Made by a program: the position numbers and the translations under genes | Shown: positions 18,450 to 26,323 of the stretch, in pieces | Layout: each line of letters begins with the position of its first letter | How positions within the stretch are numbered: position 1 is the stretch's first letter | The notes under the pieces: generated by a model | The model's input: the letters and a program-made list of their open reading frames with translations, nothing else | Database searches by the model: none | What the model was told of the DNA's origin: nothing | DNA from: Sulfitobacter aestuariivivens | GTDB lineage: Bacteria > Pseudomonadota > Alphaproteobacteria > Rhodobacterales > Rhodobacteraceae | Direction: 5' to 3' | DNA length: 64,000 bases | NCBI RefSeq assembly: GCF_014763045.1 | Contig: NZ_JACTAG010000002.1 | Coordinates: forward strand, 682,001-746,000

Positions 18450-19937
18450 ATGACACATATTCTCGCCATTGATCAGGGCACCACGTCTTCGCGCGCGCTG
18501 CTCTTTGATGCAGCAATGGATGTGGCAGCGACCGCGCAGGAAGAATTTGCGCAGCACTTCCCCAAAAGCGGCTGGGTTGAGCATGATCCAGCGGATCTAT
18601 GGGACACAACGCTATCCACATGCCGCGCTGCTGTCGAAAACGCGGGCATCATGGCTGGTGACATCACCGCTATCGGCATCACGAACCAACGTGAAACGAC
18701 TGTGGTCTGGGACGCAGCCACCGGTGACGCGATCTATAACGCGATCGTTTGGCAAGATCGCCGTACGGCAGCGTATTGTGCAGAACTACGCGCCGATGGT
18801 CATGACACGCTGATCACTCAGCAAACCGGACTGTTGGCGGATCCCTATTTCTCGGGCACCAAGCTGAAGTGGATCCTTGATCATGTAGAGGGGTCACGCG
18901 CCCGCGCAGCAGCCGGAGAGTTGCTGTTCGGAACCGTCGACAGTTTTCTGATCTGGAAACTGACCGGTGGTACCTCGCACGTGACAGATGCAACTAATGC
19001 AGCACGAACAATGCTTTACGACATCCATCAAGGATGTTGGAGTTCCGAGATCTGCTCCCTTTTCGATATCCCGATGGCGATGCTGCCCGAGGTTAAGGAC
19101 TGCGCCGATGACTTCGGTATCGCGAAAGCAGAATGTCTCGGTGCAGACCTTCCGATCCTGGGTGTCGCTGGCGATCAGCAGGCGGCAACGATTGGCCAGG
19201 CATGCTTCGAACCCGGGATGCTCAAATCAACATACGGCACCGGATGTTTTGCATTGCTTAACACTGGAGACACACCAGTAACCTCACAGAACCGATTGCT
19301 GACCACCATCGCCTACCAGATAGATGGCAAGCCGACCTATGCCCTGGAGGGATCGATCTTTGTAGCCGGGGCAGTGGTGCAATGGCTACGGGATGCACTG
19401 AAAATTATCGAAAACGCCAGCGAAACCCAGTCGCTCGCTGAACAGGCCGATGCCGGACAGGAGGTTGTCATCGTTCCTGCGTTCACAGGGCTCGGCGCGC
19501 CCTACTGGAACGCGGAATGCCGTGGCGCAGTCTATGGGCTCACGCGCAGCTCGGGCGCGGCCGAATTTGCGCGCGCCGCGCTGCAAAGCGTCGGTTTCCA
19601 GACGCGGGATTTGCTGGAAGCAATGCAAGCCGACTGGCAGACTTCCGGCGCCCGGGCAACACTGCGTGTCGACGGCGGGATGAGTGCAAACAACTGGGCC
19701 ATGCAGTTTTTGAGTGATATCATCGACGCCCCGGTTGATCGACCCAAGGTGCTTGAAACAACGGCGATGGGAGCGGCGTGGCTGGCGGGCCAGCGCGCGG
19801 GTCTATATCCTGATATGGCCGCCTTTGGCAAAGCCTGGGTAAAGGACCAAAGCTTTTCGCCCGATATGAAAGATGCCACCCGCAAGGATCTTTACGACCG
19901 CTGGCTGCGCGCGGTGCACGCAACGCTATCTGTCTGA
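18450..19937 (+). CDS. glpK: glycerol kinase
   Basis: GlpK phosphorylates glycerol with ATP. The 495-residue protein begins [17 protein letters not shown] (phosphate 1 loop) and shows [35 protein letters not shown] (FGGY-kinase signature) and the late [20 protein letters not shown]. The ATG at 18450 follows GACGGAGA. It works with the upstream glpD to send glycerol to dihydroxyacetone phosphate. The final TGA overlaps the ATG of the next gene. Confidence 0.97.
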   Translation: MTHILAIDQGTTSSRALLFDAAMDVAATAQEEFAQHFPKSGWVEHDPADLWDTTLSTCRAAVENAGIMAGDITAIGITNQRETTVVWDAATGDAIYNAIVWQDRRTAAYCAELRADGHDTLITQQTGLLADPYFSGTKLKWILDHVEGSRARAAAGELLFGTVDSFLIWKLTGGTSHVTDATNAARTMLYDIHQGCWSSEICSLFDIPMAMLPEVKDCADDFGIAKAECLGADLPILGVAGDQQAATIGQACFEPGMLKSTYGTGCFALLNTGDTPVTSQNRLLTTIAYQIDGKPTYALEGSIFVAGAVVQWLRDALKIIENASETQSLAEQADAGQEVVIVPAFTGLGAPYWNAECRGAVYGLTRSSGAAEFARAALQSVGFQTRDLLEAMQADWQTSGARATLRVDGGMSANNWAMQFLSDIIDAPVDRPKVLETTAMGAAWLAGQRAGLYPDMAAFGKAWVKDQSFSPDMKDATRKDLYDRWLRAVHATLSV

Positions 19938-20956
19938 TGCTGGCGCTGCTTCTGGTTCTGGTTCTGGCGCTGGGATATCTCGCGCTGGTTATTCTGGGCA
20001 GTCGGTGGCGAAATCCGCGCTTTGGACCAGTGCCGCTCTCAAAAGATCCCTCTTTGCCCGATGCGGAGACCGAGATCACGGTCACGACCTGGAACATCGG
20101 TTTTGCCGCTCTGGGCGCAAAGGCCGATTTCGTGCTCGACAATGGCACGCATCTGCGGGCCTTGTCGCGAACTCAGATTGAGAATGCCGCACATCAGATC
20201 GCCAACGATCTTGCTGCGGATGTCTCAGACGTTCTCTTGCTGCAGGAGACAGCGCAGTCAGGTTTTCTGACTCGCAACGTACCTGTTCAATATCTGATAG
20301 AACGCGCACTGCCGGATCGGGCCAGCTGCTATTGGTCAGACATGGCAACCGTCGCCGCCCCACCACCTGTGCACATCGATCATGGCATGGCGACATTCGC
20401 TGCTCGACGTATCAGCGGGGCTCAGGCGATCGAACTTTCACCACAGCCGATGATCCACCGCGGGTTGCTTAAAAAGTATTACTCGGGTTTGGTCACCTGC
20501 CTGCCGATCAAAGGCCGTGACCAGAGCTGGGTCATCATCAACTTGCACCTGTCAGCTTTCGACGCCACCGCCGAGGCCAAAACTGCCCAGATTGCCGCTC
20601 TCTTTGCGTTTGCCCGCACTGAACACGCCAAAAGCAACCCTGTCATCATCGGCGGAGATTGGAATATGCTTATGTCGGACACCACCTTTCCTCATTCTGC
20701 TGAACTTGCAAATGCCGATTGGGTCTATGATTTTCCGACCCACCTGATCCCGGCCGGCTGGCAGCAGATCGCGGACCCGGAGACCCCAACAGTCCGGTCC
20801 ATGCAACAGCCATACATCGAAGGGGAGAACGAAACGATGATCATCGATGGCTTTATCTTCTCTCCGGACGTTCAGTGCCTGAATGTCCACACAAGATCGA
20901 CCGGCTTTGCACATACCGACCACCATCCAGTTACTGGACGCTTCGTATTGGTATGA
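19937..20956 (+). CDS. membrane-anchored endonuclease/exonuclease/phosphatase-family protein
   Basis: The 339-residue protein starts with one hydrophobic helix ([21 protein letters not shown]) and then an EEP domain: EITVTTWNIGFAALG, DVSDVLLLQETAQ, a NLHLSAFD strand, PVIIGGDWNM, IDGFIFSPDVQ and the terminal THTDHHPVTGRFVL-like motif (HTDHHPV). These are the metal and phosphate-binding motifs of the fold. The gene overlaps glpK by one base, so it may be cotranscribed, yet a link with glycerol use is not obvious. The substrate could be a lipid or nucleotide phosphodiester. Confidence 0.85.
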   Translation: MLALLLVLVLALGYLALVILGSRWRNPRFGPVPLSKDPSLPDAETEITVTTWNIGFAALGAKADFVLDNGTHLRALSRTQIENAAHQIANDLAADVSDVLLLQETAQSGFLTRNVPVQYLIERALPDRASCYWSDMATVAAPPPVHIDHGMATFAARRISGAQAIELSPQPMIHRGLLKKYYSGLVTCLPIKGRDQSWVIINLHLSAFDATAEAKTAQIAALFAFARTEHAKSNPVIIGGDWNMLMSDTTFPHSAELANADWVYDFPTHLIPAGWQQIADPETPTVRSMQQPYIEGENETMIIDGFIFSPDVQCLNVHTRSTGFAHTDHHPVTGRFVLV

Positions 20957-20992
20957 TCGAGACAGATCAGGTTGAACCACAGAGAAAGTGGC

Positions 20993-21035
20993 GACCCCGG
21001 CAGGATTCGAACCTGCAACCTGCCCCTTAGGAGGG
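20993..21035. repeat. left attachment repeat, fragment of tRNA-Arg 3' end
   Basis: This 43-bp direct repeat copy corresponds to the anticodon loop through acceptor 3' strand of tRNA-Arg(CCT) on the minus strand, but the 5' half of the tRNA is absent. The tRNA-like end continues to 20989, reading GGGGTCGCCA on the minus strand, so an encoded CCA and a G in the discriminator position are preserved. This is the displaced original tRNA end. Confidence 0.93.
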
Positions 21036-21049
21036 AACCGTTCATAGCG

Positions 21050-22144
21050 TTATTCCTTCTTTGATTTCCGTTGTTTGGGTGTCTGTACAGGATCTTCCTG
21101 TACATGGTTTGTACGAAAACGGGCCCTAACATCGGCCTCATCCGTCTCTGCGTGGGCATAGATACGCATAGGCAAATTGGGGTCTGACCAACGTCCAGCC
21201 TTGGCTGCTGTGACTGGATCGACGCCTTGGCGGACGACCAGTTCAGTGAAGAACCCATGCCGCCCTGCGGGATGCGCTGACAGGTATTGGATGCCCGCAC
21301 GCTTGCAGATCGTCTTCCAGCGATTGTTGTAGCCCGTCGAGCTGCCATAGCCGAAGACGCGCGGCTTCATGAACTTGCCGGTCTTTCGGTTCTTGGGTCG
21401 CTTCGCTGGCAAGGCCAGCAACTCGTCCATCATCTGAGGTGAAACAGTGATCCAGCTCTCTGGATGCCCCTTTTGGGCCTTCACCCTAACCTTTTTCTCG
21501 GCGGGCCGTAGATCGTCCGGCTCCAATGAAACGGCCTGATCAATCCGCGCCGCCGTCTCGAACATGAATCGGACCAACGCCGCGTTGTATGGGTCAGCTG
21601 CCCGACAGAACGCCTCGATCCACTCCTTATCTGCAGGGGTACGCTCAACGCGGCTGAGCTTCCCACGCCGCTTGTCCTGAGCGATCCGCTCGAACTTATC
21701 GTAAGGCTTCACGCGGATCAGCGGCGTCCCCTCCAACTCGTGCGCATTGTTGATCACTGCAGCCGCGGGCGTCACGATTTCACGCCACCAGGTATCGGTC
21801 GACGCTTTAGGTTTCAGTTTCGGCCCAAGGTTCTTCAATAACGCACCAGAAATCGCACCTAACGACAGGTCGCCGATTGCTTCGACAATCGGGATCAACT
21901 GCTTCGCTGCTTTAGGCGACGCGTTGTAGAGCATGATTGCATCAGAGAACGTCTTGCTCGGTTCGTCGCCCACGACATAGCGACGGATCTGACGTTCGGT
22001 CTCATGGTTTATCCAGTCCCGTGCACCCTCTTCTGAAGATGCCTTAGTGCTTCGCCGGTATGGGCCGGCGATTGGCCTGCCGTTGTATTCGATCCACCCC
22101 TTGGCCCAGTAAACGTGGCCCCTCTTGTAAATTTGGAGCGGCAT
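21050..22144 (-). CDS. int: tyrosine-type site-specific integrase
   Basis: This 364-residue recombinase would integrate and excise the element at tRNA-Arg. The catalytic domain has R200 in FETAARIDQAVSL, H291/R295/H296 in SAHPAGRHGFFTEL, W319 in GRWSDPNLPM and the nucleophile Y329 in RIYAHA, with H331 two residues on. The N-terminal region (about 1-120) would bind arm sites. The start follows GAAGGAGG. The gene ends 15 bases inside the left repeat, the usual place for a tRNA integrase. Palindromic TGTACAGG copies lie within its 3' end. Confidence 0.95.
   Translation of the reverse strand: MPLQIYKRGHVYWAKGWIEYNGRPIAGPYRRSTKASSEEGARDWINHETERQIRRYVVGDEPSKTFSDAIMLYNASPKAAKQLIPIVEAIGDLSLGAISGALLKNLGPKLKPKASTDTWWREIVTPAAAVINNAHELEGTPLIRVKPYDKFERIAQDKRRGKLSRVERTPADKEWIEAFCRAADPYNAALVRFMFETAARIDQAVSLEPDDLRPAEKKVRVKAQKGHPESWITVSPQMMDELLALPAKRPKNRKTGKFMKPRVFGYGSSTGYNNRWKTICKRAGIQYLSAHPAGRHGFFTELVVRQGVDPVTAAKAGRWSDPNLPMRIYAHAETDEADVRARFRTNHVQEDPVQTPKQRKSKKE
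21084..21116. repeat. candidate left arm-type binding sites
   Basis: TGTACAGG (21084-21091), its inverted copy CCTGTACA (21097-21104) and TTTGTACGA (21108-21116) lie about 50-80 bp inside the left repeat. TGTACAGG and TTTGTACGA recur side by side at 38309-38326 near the right repeat. Matching sites at both ends of an integrated element suggest binding by integrase or excisionase. The left sites lie within the integrase coding 3' end. Confidence 0.5.
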
Positions 22145-22356
22145 GACTGGCCTCCTTCAAAAATCGTATCAATCTGCGCAGGCGTGATCAGCATGGTGCG
22201 CCCAAGGCGATAGAATGCGCCCGTCTCATTGGCGCGTTCGCGCAACGTGCGTTCTGAAATATCGATCCCCATCCCGGCCATGACTTCGACCCATTGCGCG
22301 GGTGTTTTCCCAAGCCCCAGGATCTGAGAGCTGTCTGAATAGTTAGTCTCTGCCAT
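22009..22356 (-). CDS. excisionase-like helix-turn-helix protein
   Basis: A 115-residue protein whose first 70 residues (SQILGLGKTPAQWVEVMAGMGIDISERTLRERANETGAFYRLGRTMLITPAQIDTIFE) read as a winged-helix excisionase or AlpA-type domain, with a final wing YRLGRTMLI. The ATG at 22356 has AAGGA at good spacing. The last 45 codons overlap the integrase start in another frame and are arginine- and glycine-rich, so only the N-terminal part is likely to be structured. Placed just before int, it would control the direction of recombination. Confidence 0.7.
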   Translation of the reverse strand: MAETNYSDSSQILGLGKTPAQWVEVMAGMGIDISERTLRERANETGAFYRLGRTMLITPAQIDTIFEGGQSCRSKFTRGATFTGPRGGSNTTAGQSPAHTGEALRHLQKRVHGTG

Positions 22357-22459
22357 TTCAGTCGTCCTTGTCCGCTCAAGTTGAATCTGCGACACGCATG
22401 GAATCGCTTGTTCTGCACCTTCTGACGTGGTCAGATGGGTAAAATCGTAAATATGCGTC

Positions 22460-22484
22460 ATTTTGTGCTATGTTTATACAAAAT
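22460..22484. promoter_or_regulatory. divergent control region between xis/int and the XRE gene
   Basis: The 155-bp divergent spacer contains an inverted repeat ATTTTGT/ACAAAAT (22460-22466 and 22478-22484, 11-base spacer) and a shorter CTGAC/GTCAG near 22420. Such repeats between an XRE regulator and a divergent excisionase-integrase operon are likely operators through which the regulator keeps the element silent. The -10-like TATGTT/TATACA bases lie inside the spacer. Confidence 0.5.
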
Positions 22485-22511
22485 TGCGCACTCGTCAATT
22501 GGGAAACTTGC

Positions 22512-22934
22512 ATGGTGCGAGATGATGCTGAATTGTTTGCAGAGATTGGCGCTCGCCTCGCGATCTGTCGCAATGAGATAGGCGTCTCGCAGGCTGCTAT
22601 GGCCGACGCCATTGGCGTGTCGCATCGTGCCTATCACAGCTACGAAAAGGGCAAACGCGGCGTCCCGGTCGAGGCCCTCGTCAAGATGCAAAGCCGCTAT
22701 GATATTGACGTCGCCTGGGTACTGCTCGGCACAAAATCCATTCGGGCTGGACATGATTTCGAAGCGCTCAAACACATTGAAAGCTCGCTGGATAAGCACC
22801 TCACCGACGAGGGCATAAAGATCAAAAGCGAAAAGCGCGGGGCCATCGTGGCTCGTTGGTATCAATCGCATGTCGAAGGCCGTGAAGTGACGGATGATGA
22901 CGTGCACACATGGATCGAGTTGGTAAGGGAGTAA
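22512..22934 (+). CDS. XRE-family transcriptional regulator
   Basis: About 140 residues, with an N-terminal helix-turn-helix (IGARLAICRNEIGVSQAAMADAIGVSHRAYHSYEKGKRGVPVEALVKMQSRYDIDVAWVLLG) typical of phage and element repressors. The C-terminal 60 residues are helical and may oligomerise. The ATG at 22512 follows TGGGAAA, and an upstream in-frame ATG at 22470 is less likely. It is divergent from xis/int, and is followed within 4 bases by three more genes, so it may regulate both the element and the downstream nuclease operon. Confidence 0.88.
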   Translation: MVRDDAELFAEIGARLAICRNEIGVSQAAMADAIGVSHRAYHSYEKGKRGVPVEALVKMQSRYDIDVAWVLLGTKSIRAGHDFEALKHIESSLDKHLTDEGIKIKSEKRGAIVARWYQSHVEGREVTDDDVHTWIELVRE

Positions 22935-22938
22935 TCTG

Positions 22939-23235
22939 GTGAACAAGGCAAGCAAACGCTGGAACATGTTGCGGCATTCGGTCTTGGAGCGCACTCGCCG
23001 TGAGGTGATCGAACCATTTGGGCCGCTTTACCTGATCTTCCTGGGAACCAGCGTGTTCTACCTGATTGGTTTCGGCCGACTATCATTGGCACAACAGACC
23101 GCCGAATACTCGGTTTTGGCCGCCATCATGATATTTGCCATCGCCACAGCAGGCTTGGCACTTCCATTTTTGACAGGTGCGGTGCTGACATTACGCGCGG
23201 CCGATCGAAAACTGGAACGTCTTCAACGCGGGTGA
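22939..23235 (+). CDS. small two-helix membrane protein
   Basis: A 98-residue protein starting at GTG after AAGGGAG. Two hydrophobic segments (PLYLIFLGTSVFYLIGFG at about 29-46, and AAIMIFAIATAGLALPFLTGAVLTL at about 60-84) are flanked by basic ends. No family is recognised. It lies 4 bases after the XRE gene and 4 bases before the HNH gene, so it is part of this operon. Small membrane proteins beside nucleases are common as effectors or anchors in defence loci, but nothing in the sequence proves that here. Confidence 0.65.
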   Translation: MNKASKRWNMLRHSVLERTRREVIEPFGPLYLIFLGTSVFYLIGFGRLSLAQQTAEYSVLAAIMIFAIATAGLALPFLTGAVLTLRAADRKLERLQRG

Positions 23236-23239
23236 TCCG

Positions 23240-24139
23240 ATGGCCTTCGGTATTTTCATCCATCGCAGCGACTCGATCTACGACGACATTCCCTCTGAGC
23301 GGTATCAGTTTCCCAAGCAATACCTCTCTCGCGCCCAACAGTGCGAAGGGGATTGGATCGTCTACCTGGAGCCAAGCAAAGTCAAAGAGACCAAAGGTTA
23401 CTTCGCTGTCGCCAAGGTCCAGGAGATCATTCCGGATCCTAGGAAGCAGGACATGTTCTTGGCGGTGATCGAGCCAGGAACGTATCTTGATTTCGGCGAC
23501 CCTGTTTCATTCCGGGACGAGAACTCAATCATCGAAAGAGGATTGCTGAACGATCAAGGCAAGATATCCGGACGCGCGCAAGCCGCAGTAAGAACCCTTT
23601 CAGCTGAAGACTTTGCCCGAATAGTCGAACGTGGCCTTGGACGAGATGAGGACATCCTGCCTCGCGTAGGCGACACGATGCAGATGCCAGGGTTTCAAGA
23701 TGCTCAAACACCTTTCCAACACATGCCCGCTCGAGAACGCGTCAACCAGCTGACCAACCGCGCGGTTCGCGACCGAAACTTCAGGAAGAATGTCCTGCGC
23801 GCCTACGGCGAACGCTGCGCCATCACTGGTTTACGCCTGATCAATGGCGGTGGCCGAGCTGAAGTGGAAGCCGCTCATATCAGACCTGTAGAGCATGACG
23901 GCCCCGACATCGTCAGCAACGGGCTCGCCCTGTCCGGAACTGCACATTGGATGTTTGATCGCGGCCTAGTTGGGTTAGCAGACGACCTAACTATTCTGGT
24001 TTCCCGCCAGAGCAACGATATCGAAGCCGTAACATCGATGATCAACTCGTCCGGCAAGATCTTGGTGCCGGACCGCCTCGCCAACCGACCAAGGACTGAG
24101 TTTGTAACCTGGCACAGAGAGAATTGTTTTAAGCAGTAA
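23240..24139 (+). CDS. HNH endonuclease with PUA/EVE-like N-terminal region
   Basis: A 299-residue predicted nuclease. The C-terminal half has the HNH core: C193 in AYGERCAITG, H213 in EAAHIRP, N227 in DIVSNGLALS and H236 in AHWMFDRGLVGL. The N-terminal 130 residues (GDWIVYLEPSKV, GYFAVAKVQEIIPDP, FLAVIEPGTYLDF) have the strand pattern of EVE/PUA-like modules that read modified bases. From this I infer a modification-dependent restriction enzyme, which is not proven. No methyltransferase gene accompanies it. The stop overlaps the next start (TAATG). Confidence 0.82.
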   Translation: MAFGIFIHRSDSIYDDIPSERYQFPKQYLSRAQQCEGDWIVYLEPSKVKETKGYFAVAKVQEIIPDPRKQDMFLAVIEPGTYLDFGDPVSFRDENSIIERGLLNDQGKISGRAQAAVRTLSAEDFARIVERGLGRDEDILPRVGDTMQMPGFQDAQTPFQHMPARERVNQLTNRAVRDRNFRKNVLRAYGERCAITGLRLINGGGRAEVEAAHIRPVEHDGPDIVSNGLALSGTAHWMFDRGLVGLADDLTILVSRQSNDIEAVTSMINSSGKILVPDRLANRPRTEFVTWHRENCFKQ

Positions 24140-24921
24140 TGGCCTATCTATTTTTAGACGACAGTAAGCACCACAGATCCGGATTTTCACTTGCAGCATT
24201 CGCCATATGTGATGCGGATCCCACAGAAGAAATGGGCGTCCTTTTCCGTAAGCATGGCTTCGATCCGAGAACGTTCGAATTCAAGTCTTCGGCAACAATG
24301 AAGGATGACGATGATCTTCAAGCGCTGCGTGACAGCTTGAAGCACTTTATCGCACGCAACTGCAAAATGGCCTTGTGCGTTGTAGATAGTGCGGAAGACA
24401 CTAGGAAATTAGGCCCAGCTTCGTTGATGCTTTTGCGTAGCGCACTGAAGCATCCTCGGCTCGCTGGGCAGCAGCATGAGGTCTTCTTTGATGAAGGCCT
24501 CTTCAAACATAAAAGCGCGGCTGAGGCTTTAGTTGCAGGCGACGCGGAGCTCGCAGGCTGCAACTTCCACTTTGAGCAGGATTCAAAGGCGGTAATGGGT
24601 ATCCAACTTGCGGACATCATGGCCCATACGTGTAGCATTATGCTTTTGGAAGCACTCGGTGATATTACCAAAAAGGTGATCGTCAACGCCCCAGGGGACA
24701 GCGTATATGATGGTCTCGAGGTCGAACTCGGCTTCGAGATGTGGGCCGGGATCCGCTACGCATTTCTCAGCCAAAACAAGCCGAACCCAAAAGACGATTT
24801 CGACCTAGCAAACGTCGACGTTTATCCTTGGGGATTATTCATTGATGAGAGCGTCAACGAACGAATTGCTCCTGCGGCGATGAACCGATTTGGAGAGAAC
24901 TACTTAGGTTGTATTCACTAA
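24139..24921 (+). CDS. DUF3800 domain protein
   Basis: The 260-residue protein starts YLFLDDSKHHRSGFSLAAFAI, the DUF3800 hallmark of two early acidic residues in a hydrophobic strand, followed by FEFKSS, then CVVDSAEDTR, EVFFDEGLF and AVMGIQLADIMAH, with acidic residues in the pattern of an RNase H-like fold. The biochemical role of DUF3800 is unsettled, though members are frequent in mobile elements and defence loci. It overlaps the HNH gene by one base and ends the four-gene operon. Confidence 0.8.
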   Translation: MAYLFLDDSKHHRSGFSLAAFAICDADPTEEMGVLFRKHGFDPRTFEFKSSATMKDDDDLQALRDSLKHFIARNCKMALCVVDSAEDTRKLGPASLMLLRSALKHPRLAGQQHEVFFDEGLFKHKSAAEALVAGDAELAGCNFHFEQDSKAVMGIQLADIMAHTCSIMLLEALGDITKKVIVNAPGDSVYDGLEVELGFEMWAGIRYAFLSQNKPNPKDDFDLANVDVYPWGLFIDESVNERIAPAAMNRFGENYLGCIH

Positions 24922-25036
24922 CGGCCCTTTGCGGACATTTACGATGCTCGTCAGTCGTTAGCTCCAGTTCAGCATAGCTGACATTCGAGTGACGCCGGAC
25001 TAGGTTGAGCTAAAAAGTAACCGATCGGAACCACAT

Positions 25037-25969
25037 ATGAGTTTGAGAACGCAACGGCAGGGACAGTTGGGTGTAAACGCAGTTGAGAGGATCGTTCTCG
25101 GATCCTGGCAGGCACGTTGGCAACCCATCGAAGCTCATAACGACGACGCCGTTGACGGTTTGATATTTCTTGAAAGTGGAGGCGAGCTTTCTGGCCAAAT
25201 CATCTTTGCACAAGTTAAGTGCGTAAAAACCACGCGCCGCAATGACGGTATGCTTGCAATACCAATAGCCGCCCAGCAACTCACTCGAAATTTAGCTGCT
25301 TGGCGCAGAGTGGTAGGAGCTGCAATAGTAATCTTGGTGGATCCAGAGGACCTGAGCGCGTGGTGGGTTAACATCAAACCTGAAGATGCCACGACATCAT
25401 CCCAGATATTGGTCCCTGAAGACCAATTATTCGATGCTCGTGCAAAACTGAAAATCAGCCAACTCTGCGGAACTTTACATCAAGACTTACAGGCGCAAAG
25501 AATACATACTTTCGCAGCTGATTTCCTGCACCTGCGAAGCAAGGCGCACATTCAGGAATCGTCTCGGAGACTGTATAAAGAGCTGGAAGCGAAACCCACA
25601 TTTGTCGGAACCTCCAGTCAACGTGTCCACTTTGATAGGGATGGATGGCGACATATCACTCGGCCTGACCGAAGCCAGCTTTCCAGATACCAAAGTTTTG
25701 TTCTTCTAGGGGCAGCTCGAAAAATACTAGGAAATTGTTCGAAACCGCTAGCCGATCTCTGTAGCGGCATGACCGACGACAAGCAGTTCATTTTTTTTCA
25801 GTTTGACAGTATGGTAACATTTCCGTTTCGACAAACTGGTCTCGTTCGGATTGTCTTGCGAAGATCATCGCAGGAACCATTATTTAAGCCGAAGCTGAAG
25901 TTTTGGACGATATACGAGCCGCGACGAAAGCATGATGGTCTGGGTGTGCAGGAACTACGACACCCATAA
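25037..25969 (+). CDS. DUF4365-like predicted PD-(D/E)XK nuclease
   Basis: A 310-residue protein. The N-terminal 70 residues show GVNAVERIVLGSWQARWQPIEAHNDDAVDGLIFLES followed by IIFAQVKC, the D...QVK arrangement of a restriction-like nuclease, as in DUF4365 proteins. The remaining 230 residues carry no motif I recognise. It is separated by 115 bases from the upstream operon and may have its own promoter. As a stand-alone nuclease in a defence island it could be an effector whose sensor is unknown. Confidence 0.6.
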   Translation: MSLRTQRQGQLGVNAVERIVLGSWQARWQPIEAHNDDAVDGLIFLESGGELSGQIIFAQVKCVKTTRRNDGMLAIPIAAQQLTRNLAAWRRVVGAAIVILVDPEDLSAWWVNIKPEDATTSSQILVPEDQLFDARAKLKISQLCGTLHQDLQAQRIHTFAADFLHLRSKAHIQESSRRLYKELEAKPTFVGTSSQRVHFDRDGWRHITRPDRSQLSRYQSFVLLGAARKILGNCSKPLADLCSGMTDDKQFIFFQFDSMVTFPFRQTGLVRIVLRRSSQEPLFKPKLKFWTIYEPRRKHDGLGVQELRHP

Positions 25970-26196
25970 ACCCGAAGGCTACTTGGGGCTAGGAGCAGTC
26001 CCTACACGATAGCAGCTTACAGGAACAATACGATACAACAAGCCGCATCGGCCTTTAGCGGCCCAAAGCAGGCCTTGACTGATCTCGGCCCATACCGCGG
26101 CTTGGCCCTTCGAAAGAGACATTAGCTGCGCCTGCAAAAATCACGCGACACGTGAACTCGCTTGGTCGGAACTTTCTGGCCATACACCGCGGGGCG

Positions 26197-26232
26197 AATG
26201 GCAATGGCAATGGCAATGGCAATGGCAATGGC
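26197..26232. repeat. hexanucleotide microsatellite (AATGGC)6
   Basis: Six perfect copies of AATGGC run from 26197 to 26232, followed by AAAAA. They lie in the roughly 350-bp stretch between the DUF4365-like gene and the 3' end of the Mrr-STAND gene, in which I see no gene. Copy number could change by slippage, but no promoter or ORF is clearly placed to be switched by it. Confidence 0.95.
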
Positions 26233-26323
26233 AAAAAGGCGGTAGTCTCAGGTCTGAAAGGTGCGAAGGAATCATTCGCATAAACTCATTGTCTAAACGG
26301 ATTGAATGCCGGTCTTTTGATGC

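Noticed and set aside
22939..24921. Type II restriction-modification system
   Set aside because: No methyltransferase gene is present in the element, so the HNH protein is better described as an orphan, possibly modification-dependent nuclease.
26197..26232. CRISPR array
   Set aside because: The repeat unit is 6 bp and contiguous without spacers, and no cas genes are in the window.
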